Assembly: GCA_037039925.1 (NCBI GenBank)
Contig: JAXRKP010000177.1
Location: 1 to 64,000 of the forward strand
DNA: 64,000 bases
Direction: 5' to 3'
Source of the DNA: Doris montereyensis
Lineage: Eukaryota; Mollusca; Gastropoda; Nudibranchia; Dorididae
Under the pieces are notes generated by a model that saw only the letters and a program-made list of their open reading frames with translations, was not told where the DNA came from and did no database searches. Of the stretch, positions 56,601-64,000 are shown piece by piece (within the stretch, counting starts at the first letter, position 1; the number at the start of each line of letters is the position of its first letter). The position numbers were made by a program, and so were the translations under genes.

Positions 56601-58195
56601 CTTCTATAACGAGATCGATTCATGCATAAACGTATGTAATGCAAATGAGAGCACGAGGGCTGTCACTGTTCAGTTTCTGGTTTCCCCAATATGTTAACAA
56701 TTTGCTGACTTTGTATCTGCCCACTTGACACATTTTAACAACGCTTTGACTTCGAAGCCTGAATTTAGTTGAATCTTGGTTTTATCTCCCTATCTATGTC
56801 TGTATAAGTAATTAATTTGAATAATTGTTTGTTGCTTTTTTTTTTTTAGTATTCGTCAATCGATGTTACCTTACAATCGCTGCCTCGTGTGAAAAATCGT
56901 GTTACAGTCAGCTGTTTATCGTTTTGGATGTAGAATTGCAACACACCAATATCATGAATAATAGCTAAACGTTTCAAACTACATGTACATACAAAATGAA
57001 ATAAAACTTATTACTGAATTCACGTGTTCTGACTTTATAACCTAGCAATGTACTGAATTAGTTATGCTAACGATGCGAAAGAAGAAGAAGAAGATATTAT
57101 ATCATCCCCTTTCTTCCTTCCGATCCTCCGGTCACCCATCCTCCCTACCCACCGACTGGTCATCTTCACAAGGTCTTTACTTCTTGAGGAAGGTGCATTA
57201 CGTTTGCTTGTAGTCGATCATGCACACATTTTGACACACCAATCTCTGCCTACGACCAGGTACTCATTGATTCTACAGATTACATAACTTCGGAAGCGAT
57301 GTGATGGCTAAAAGTGTATGTGGACCCCATGCTTAACGTCAGGGTACCGGTATTAACTTTGCGTGTTTTGGATTCGTTTGCACCTCCTATCCTGATCTAT
57401 GTTATTACACTATGTAGCCTGCGTTATTAAAAAGGTGAATTTACATCTTTCTAGAGAAAATGTGATTGTGAAGGGCACGTTTAAAACCTAGCCTGCTTTA
57501 TCTACATTTTTTTGTACAAATGTTTTAAGTTTACAATGGGATCACCGTGCTAAATAACGTTTGTGGTCCCCGAATAGATCGAGACGACATAGGAAAATAA
57601 TTTTTCACGCCATTAAAAAATAAAATGCAAGTCCATAACGTATCGGCATTCTTTTCATTGTCAGAATCTAATAATAAAGAATCGTACATGTACCGGCAAC
57701 ACAGAAGTAACTTTTATGTCTGTGTACCCACTGCCTTATTTGCATGAACTATTTAAAGATAAGGTTTAATTCGACAAAATAATCCAACAAAAAATGTGTA
57801 AGGTTAATATCCGTAACTTTGGTGTTCGGATTTATTATTAGCGCCGGCTGCTCTTTTCTTTCAGTCGTTACGTTAAGAAAGGCATAGTTTTTATTTTTGC
57901 CTCGTTTTCAGTGTACCGGAAGAGAAATAGGCTAAGCGAAAAAGTAGGCAAGGCCTGTGTAGATAGTGTCGTTGATTTTGTCTTTGATCGAAGTGTAGGC
58001 TGGAGGTAGACCTAGTTGTGTGTCAGTGCGTTTAACTGTTCGAAAAGTGATTTCTTTTGGATATTATAAGCCGACTAAACTGAAGTCAGGTATATAAATA
58101 AATTGTTTTCTTTTGATATATCTAATTGATGATTCGATCTATACATTTAGATTATTTGAGTGGATTAAAAGCGACCGACAAGACTGAATAGTCGA
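56601..58195. other. Intergenic, no coding feature
   Basis: A GAA run lies at 57080-57093. A GC-richer patch at about 57840-58090 ends CTGAAGTCAG followed by GTATAT. It could be an untranslated first exon of the gene at 61818, but nothing proves it. Confidence 0.35.
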
Positions 58196-58199
58196 GGAT

Positions 58200-58690
58200 T
58201 TTCTTAGAAGACCAGATCTAGCCTAGATCTAGATCTAGAACTCTAGATCTAGATCTAGAATATATCTCTAGAAAATTTAGATCTAGATCTAGATAGTCTA
58301 TACACTAGACCAAGATATATCTATAAATCTCTAGATCTCGATCTAGATAGTCCAGACTCTAGATCTAGATCTAGTCTAGATCTCCACTCGAGAGTTACTT
58401 GTTCTCGATCTAGAATCTAGATCTAGATCTAGATAATCTAAATCTAGAATATCTAGATCTAGATTTAGATCGAGAATCTAGATTAGATCTAGATTTAGAT
58501 CTAGAAAAAACATAAATTTACTAAAGAAAATTTAGGTTAAAATCCTTTACTCACTACTTTGTTGTTTGATGTGCATAGATCTAAATCTAGTCTAGATCTA
58601 GAATATTTTAGAATCTAGAAGATTCTAGATCTAGACTATTCTAAATCTAATCTAAATCTAGATTAGATCTAGAATATTTTCAAAACATTT
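58200..58690. repeat. AGATCT/TCTAGA-rich degenerate hexamer block
   Basis: Dense overlapping TAGATC/GATCTA hexamers, for example TCTAGATCTAGATCTAGA, with a more ordinary gap at about 58505-58575. Because the unit is self-complementary, both strands read the same and the block can fold on itself. Smaller patches of the same motif occur at 4950-4980, 5540-5640 and 61360-61490. Confidence 0.85.
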
Positions 58691-58949
58691 TAGATCCCAC
58701 CTCCTAATTTCCGGTGCTTGGGAATTGTTCAGAAAAAACGGTTTATCCCCCACCTACGTAATTGCCCGGTGCTTGGGGGATCTAGATCTAGAATAATAGA
58801 AAGATTCAGGATCAGATAAAATCTAGATAACGGGGGTCCATTTGTCATATATAAATTAAGACAACGGACGTTCCAAGGTTAAAGATTCATATATCAGGAT
58901 CGTTTGACATCAGTTTGGGAAAAGATTCATAAATCAGGATCGTTTGTTT

Positions 58950-59345
58950 TAGAAAAGTCATCAGTTTTGTCAAATGCGAGAAATGACACCTGGAAACCAT
59001 TTAGCACTGTGGTGGTAAGGGCGCAGATAGGCTGACCATCGCTCACCACGAAGGCACAATAGATACGGCCAATGCAAGACAGGGGAGCAATGAAACTGTT
59101 CACATGTTGTTCCTTGATTGTGGTGAGTGCCCGGTCTATTAAAAGCGCTAGGTGATTTAATGCTACTTACTACATCAAGAAAGAGCCGTGGGGCGGAGTC
59201 TGGAAAACTGTTCAATTCTAATTACCTAGCGACAAACCAGTGATCTAATTGGACAAATGATGTGCTGTACAGTGGGTGGAGTTAAGAAGTGAAGACTGGT
59301 CATCCTTTATTACAGTACATTGGATAGGTAATGAGGGTGGTTACA
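58950..59345 (-). repeat. Dispersed repeat Y, inverted copy
   Basis: Reverse complement of the block at 24550-25040: AAAGTCATCAG, GACACCTGGAAACCATT, ATACGGCCAATGC, GAGTGCCCGGTC and TGGGTGGAGTT occur in the expected inverted order. The - strand frame here is a shadow. Confidence 0.8.
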
Positions 59346-61817
59346 ATGTATGGCCCATTTGTTGATGGGCGTAAATGTCCTATTGGGGCTGGGATTACAT
59401 ACAATAAATATAGAAAAAATAATTGTTTATCAATTACGATCGTAATTTATGTTAATTTGGAGAAAATGACACTTGCAGTTGCCACTGAGACCAGGCATTT
59501 AGGCGGAAATCTTGGTTTTGAAACAAGTAATGTATAGAAAAAATCAGTTTCACTGAGATTGCAGGCATTTCTAAGGCAGTCACTACAGTATTACTGTCAG
59601 CTCACATATTTTATGTTCACCCAAAAATATTTTTAAAATCTTCGGTGCTATTGCTGAGTTTTATTTCTATTGGCAGTCCATTTCACAGCCGTACTGTCCT
59701 AGAGTAAAATGAGTGCAGGTGACAATCAATGTTTGAAGATGGAACCATGCATGTTTTACAGCCTGATCTGGTTGCTCTTGTATTAAGTTTAAGCTGATCT
59801 AATGGAATAAAAATTGGCCATAAATTATAGACCAAATGGCAAGAAAATATTAATTTTATTTCTGGCTCTATTTTCTTTTAAAGGTATCCATTTTATCATT
59901 TGTTGTTTTTGGTATTTCCTCTTGTGTATATATATTTATTATTGGTTACAAAGCGGGCTCATTCTTTTATACTTTCTCAATTTCTTGTCATGTATTTGTT
60001 GGTGTGGGTAATCTAAGACTAATTTTACTAAAGCCTAGTAGCATTTCTGTTTTACATTTTGAGAACAGTTGTAAAGATTTTTTTTTTTTCTAAGAAAGGC
60101 CATTTGCTTTTCTGCATAGTGCTCTGTGTTGTTCTTTCCATTGCAATTTATTTCCATTAATGGCGAATTGTCTGCTAGTTACTCCTTTAATCAATTAGGC
60201 CTAGTTCAGTTTCAATCTAGATTATCGCCAGTCCTTTGTCAGTGTAAACATGATTCTAGTTCGCATCACTCATTGTAGTGCCTTTGATTGGGTCAGAATG
60301 TATCGTGATAGCGACCTGTCTGCAAGTGTGATGTACTGATGAGACTCAAGACCTACAGCACAAATATAAGGGACCACATCATTTTAAATCCTGTCTATAT
60401 CAAACAGACCTAGAGGCATTTCAAATAAATTATCCTAACCCTGAAAACAAAGTGCAGAGATACTCTAAGTATATAATAAATTATATCTACATTATTATAA
60501 TTGTAATCGCCAACCTGTTAAAGACAAAATTATAAAAACTATGCATATTAGTATCATTTAGTACAAGGGTCTGTTTGATATCTATATAGACATGAGTATT
60601 TAACAGGATATGTTCTCTAATATTTGTTATTTTATGTAATAAAAAAATAGACTATTTCATGAGCAAAACTTAGACTGAGCGAATCTAAAGAATGACAATG
60701 ATTTCAAACGTCAAATTGCACATAGAGTTGGAGAATCGATGTGGAATCAACAATGGCCTATCTAGAATTATGGCAACAGCTGTTATATAAATACCTTTAC
60801 TCCTGCCATTTGTTTTGAATTATTTATAAGAATAAAGGCAGCCATGAAGACTTGAAGCCTTGCTTGTACCAAACGGCCGTAGTAATTATACATGAAAGGA
60901 AGTCAATGTAATTATACCAGTTTGAGTCATTTAGCGCCAAATGCCTGTACCAAATAATATTTGACGATTTGGTGATTGGGTTTGCAGCCCTAATCCTTTC
61001 AAATCCATCATTCTATAACCTTATAAATACATTTAGTGGTTTAAAGACTTGCTGTTACGAAGAGACATACAATCCTTGAGACACCATTTTGGCCATTTTC
61101 TTCAAAGAATTTTGGCCGTACATTTAGTAAAATACTGTCATCTAATAGATCTGTAAACCAAGACCAATATCATTCAAACATTCACAGTCTTCGCTCGCTA
61201 GCCCATGTTTGTGTAAATTACTAGCCTATTGTAATTGTATTCTTTATGGGTAAGTGAAAGCAAAGCCTTAGCTACCATACTCAAAATACCAAGTGAAAAC
61301 GAAAGGTACAGTCAAATTCCCGTACCGGTAACAATGTTGACGATGACGTACATCTAGAATCAAGGCCAGATCTAGCTCTAGATAATGATAACAACATAGG
61401 TCTAGATCTAGAAGCAAGAGCAAAGCGAAAACGTGAGGTTCTGTCAACTTCACGTTACAATGTTGACAATGATCTAGATCTAGACAAAAACCCGATCCAA
61501 TCCCTGCATGAGGTAGACTTGAAATACGTTGTTATAGGAATAAGGTTTTGATTCAAATAGATCCCTAGCATTGTTTAGCCGTTTTGTAAACGGGTTGCTG
61601 CACTAGTTTTATAATAAATCTATATATTTATCTACATTGATATATATATATGTAATGTATTGTAACAATATAGAAATGTTTTGTTTGAGGATAACAACAA
61701 AAAATTTGAACACCTCACTTGTATGATTTATTTGTTGTTTTAAATCTTATTTGAAGAATAAGAATTTATTTAAATTCACATATATATGAAATTGTTTCTT
61801 GTATTTTTAAATTTCAG
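59346..61817. other. Intergenic or intronic, nothing recognised
   Basis: AT-rich. AGATCT-type hexamers reappear at 61360-61490, where GTACAGTCAA...ACAATGTTGACGATGA and CTGTCAACTTCAC...ACAATGTTGACAATGA form a loose internal duplication. Confidence 0.45.
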
Positions 61818-61981
61818 GTGAATGCCATGTTAGATATAATCATTTTAAAGTGTTTGTGGTCATGAGTTGACAAAAACAATTTGATCATGAATGGGGTTAG
61901 CCCTGGCAAGTATGTTCCCTCCAGCCCAATCTGTACTGAACCCTTCAGCAGTCGGTATACAGTACAGGAAGACATTGGAAG
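61818..61981 (+). CDS. First coding exon of an unidentified gene, possibly a protein kinase
   Basis: Acceptor AATTTCAG ends at 61817 and donor GTGAGC starts at 61982. The exon carries about 69 bases of 5' UTR (with in-frame stops) and an ATG at 61887 that opens 31 codons plus two bases: MNGVSPGKYVPSS, then FSSRYTVQEDIGR. Compact splice signals and a clean open frame to the donor support a real exon. The end, R-Y-x-x-x-x-x-I-G-R, resembles the start of a protein kinase domain just before the Gly-rich loop (which would begin GxG in the next exon). That exon is not identified within the window. The kinase reading is a guess from a short motif; another protein is possible. Confidence 0.5.
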
Positions 61982-62289
61982 GTGAGCTTTTAATTTTTTA
62001 AAATCTTTTTATGATATATAGGGTGATGCTATTTTTATGAAATGTATTTACTGAACCTATATCACATAGAAAAGTGAAACTTGGCATCTGTAAAGATTTT
62101 GCATGGGCACATTATTTTTCCACTTACACATTTTACAAGCGAAATAATTACATTTTTTTATAACCTTCAATCTCTAAAAATGGAGGGAAAAGATAATTTC
62201 TCAGTTAAACGTCTCAAACATCCTTTGGTCGAAAAGTAGCCGATTTGTACTCATTAAAGAATTGTCTTCTCTGTAGCCTACTACATCAT

Positions 62290-62665
62290 CATCATCATTT
62301 GTAGCTTGCGTTATTCAACACGCTGCCGACCATCCCTCTCCATGTTGTTCTGTGTTCAGTGCTTCTTGTAAAATTCAAGTGGGTGGTGATATTGGACGTG
62401 TTTTGTCTTAATGCCGTTACGTATGTGGTGCGTTGTCTGCCACGAGCTCTTGTCCCCTCGATGAATCCAGATATTGCTAGTTTTTCTAGTCCATCTTGTC
62501 TCCACACATGGCCAAAAATCTCATTTACCTTGTCTTGATGTTCTTCATAAGTTCTCTTTCTTTTCCAATTTTCACAAGAACTTCCATGTTTGTTGTTTTT
62601 GCTGTCCATGGGATTTTCAATATTCTTCTAAATGTTTACGACATTGTGCATCTAAAGTCCTACAT
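62290..62665 (-). mobile_element. 3' fragment of a LINE (family C)
   Basis: On the - strand: RRILKIPWTAKTTNMEVLVK, EIFGHVWRQDGLEKLAISGF, EGTRARGRQRTTYVTALRQN and TEHRTTWRGMVGSV. This is the familiar C-terminus after the RT domain of Jockey/RTE-group LINEs (IPWT..TN.EVL, FGHV.R.DGLE, G.R.RGRQR..). It differs from families A and B. The fragment has one frameshift near 62580 and lacks RT. Confidence 0.82.
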
Positions 62666-63883
62666 ATGAGCATGAAATCTGGATCTCTAGCTCAATTGAA
62701 ATGTTCACCCTGTTTGAGAGTTGTTTTTTTTTCCAATGTGGTTCTGTTTAAATTTCTAAAAAATCTAGATATAAATTAAATCTGGATATCTCACAAAGTA
62801 ACACATTTTTCTTGCCGACTGCACTGTAGATCTACAAATCCACCCTGACATATTGTTCACTTAATTAACTCACTTGTTCGTAGAACAGGGCTTTCTGCTT
62901 GTTTACAAATGATGGAGATAGATGGACAAAATTTGTGCAACTCTCAAGACAACGAGTAGCATAGTTATGATTATGGTGTTCTTCTTTGACCCATTTTTCC
63001 CCAATTTTATTTTAAGAACTTCATATCTAAAAAAAAACATACTTCCTGTCACGTTGCTTTAATTCATATCAATGACATTCTTGTCATATCATGCTTACTG
63101 ATTATAGAGCTGATTTCATGAAGTTATGATGCACATCTTCCAGAAGTTATATATATATACGTGTATCTAATTTAATGCAAAATGTTTCATAGGAAATACG
63201 ACACATTAGGTAGAAGGATTGAAGAGGATTGGATGCATTTAATTTACATCATGTTTTATCCTGTTGACAGTTAGTGCTAGGATCAGTATTTTGTCATTTT
63301 ATTTTATTCATGGAAACAATTGTTACGGATTTCTGCAAGTCCCAAATGAGAACCTCGCAGCTTTTATTATAATACTTAATGTGGGCTCTTCTTCCTGTAC
63401 TTGTCTCTTTCTGAGTCTTAGACTATTGCCTGCCTGACGTTGAAGTTTCATGTTTGTATTATACTGTCTCTGTAGAACTTTCTCTTTTTCTCGTTGTAAA
63501 ACCATTCTCTTCCTTATGCTCTTCTACAATGCGGGCACCATATTCAAGAAGTAAGGTGCCTACCCCTAAAATCAAAGGGTTGTTGTTTCATGCTCGATAA
63601 GTTGAAAATGTTCTCGAGTTTTTCGGGTCAATTAAAAATCCTACCCAAAGCCCCGAGATCGCCCTTGTCGGGGATGTGGTTAATTCAAATAATAATTTTA
63701 AAAAAACTCTCTCTTCTGCGATCTATTGCTGGGGTACTGTCATTTGACTTGCTGCTCCACCATTATTTACTTTGTCTTTAACTGCTTATATTTTTTTAAA
63801 GTACATGTATCATCTTTATTATTGTATGCGTTTTTCATTCGTGTTATAATAACTGTTTAATGCTCTTAAGCGGGCTTAACATC

Positions 63884-63885
<2 letters not shown>
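62666..63885. other. Probable intron of the 61818 gene; SINE tail only
   Basis: No exon recognised. At 63635-63695 lies the tail of SINE family S1 (CCTACCCAAAGCCCCGAGATCGCCC, then GGGATGTGGTTAATTCAAAT, read as separate blocks). Confidence 0.45.
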
Positions 63886-63971
<86 letters not shown>

Positions 63972-63972
63972 G
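63886..63972. repeat. (CT)n(CA)n microsatellite
   Basis: CT run to about 63960, then a short CA run near the window end. Confidence 0.97.
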
Positions 63973-64000
63973 ACAGACCCACCCACCCGCCCCACACATA

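Noticed and set aside
57840..58090. Untranslated first exon of the gene at 61818
   Set aside because: A GC-richer patch ending at a possible donor is suggestive, but there is no independent support, so it was not called as a feature of its own.

Overview
This is a window of eukaryotic (metazoan) nuclear DNA. It is AT-rich and intron-rich, packed with tandem repeats, SINEs and decayed transposons, and has no bacterial-type gene layout. The protein matches and the mix of tRNA-derived SINEs, RTE/Jockey-like LINEs and simple repeats suggest a mollusc, probably a gastropod. That placement is inference; no diagnostic taxon marker is present.

The one clearly recognisable gene is WDR11 (WD repeat protein 11), on the + strand. 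At least 24 exons can be placed between 12343 and 40038 with consensus splice sites. The 23 exons from 13371 to the stop codon join in phase throughout and add up to 2904 nt, which is 967 codons plus TAA. Two further exons at 9499-9606 and 10133-10261 match the protein, but their junctions do not keep phase. Upstream, a first-coding-exon candidate (5418-5483) and two damaged pieces of one WD exon (about 6430-6478 and 6645-6800) carry frameshifts. The exons expected between them, about 80-90 residues of the first propeller, were not found. The 5' part of the locus is therefore either locally misassembled or genuinely decayed.

Layout: 1-1745 is a 35-bp satellite; 1746-5400 is intergenic; 5418-40038 is WDR11, whose introns hold LINE, SINE, piggyBac-like, Tc1-like and minisatellite insertions. 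40039-47600 holds the 3' flank, a pogo-like MITE with a nested SINE, and long CT/AT microsatellites. 47625-55560 is a cluster of degenerate LINEs: one + strand element (family B), then two - strand copies of family A, one interrupted by the 3' end of a third LINE. 55560-61800 is non-coding, with a diverged tandem repeat, an AGATCT/TCTAGA-rich block and a dispersed repeat that also occurs inverted inside WDR11. At 61818-61981 a second + strand gene seems to begin: 5' UTR plus 31 codons, possibly the start of a protein kinase, continuing outside the window. A LINE 3' fragment and a CT array close the window.

No unknown multi-gene system was recognised. The most notable signals are the broken 5' end of WDR11, several transposons with clear target-site duplications, nested insertions that can be ordered in time, and intronic minisatellites.
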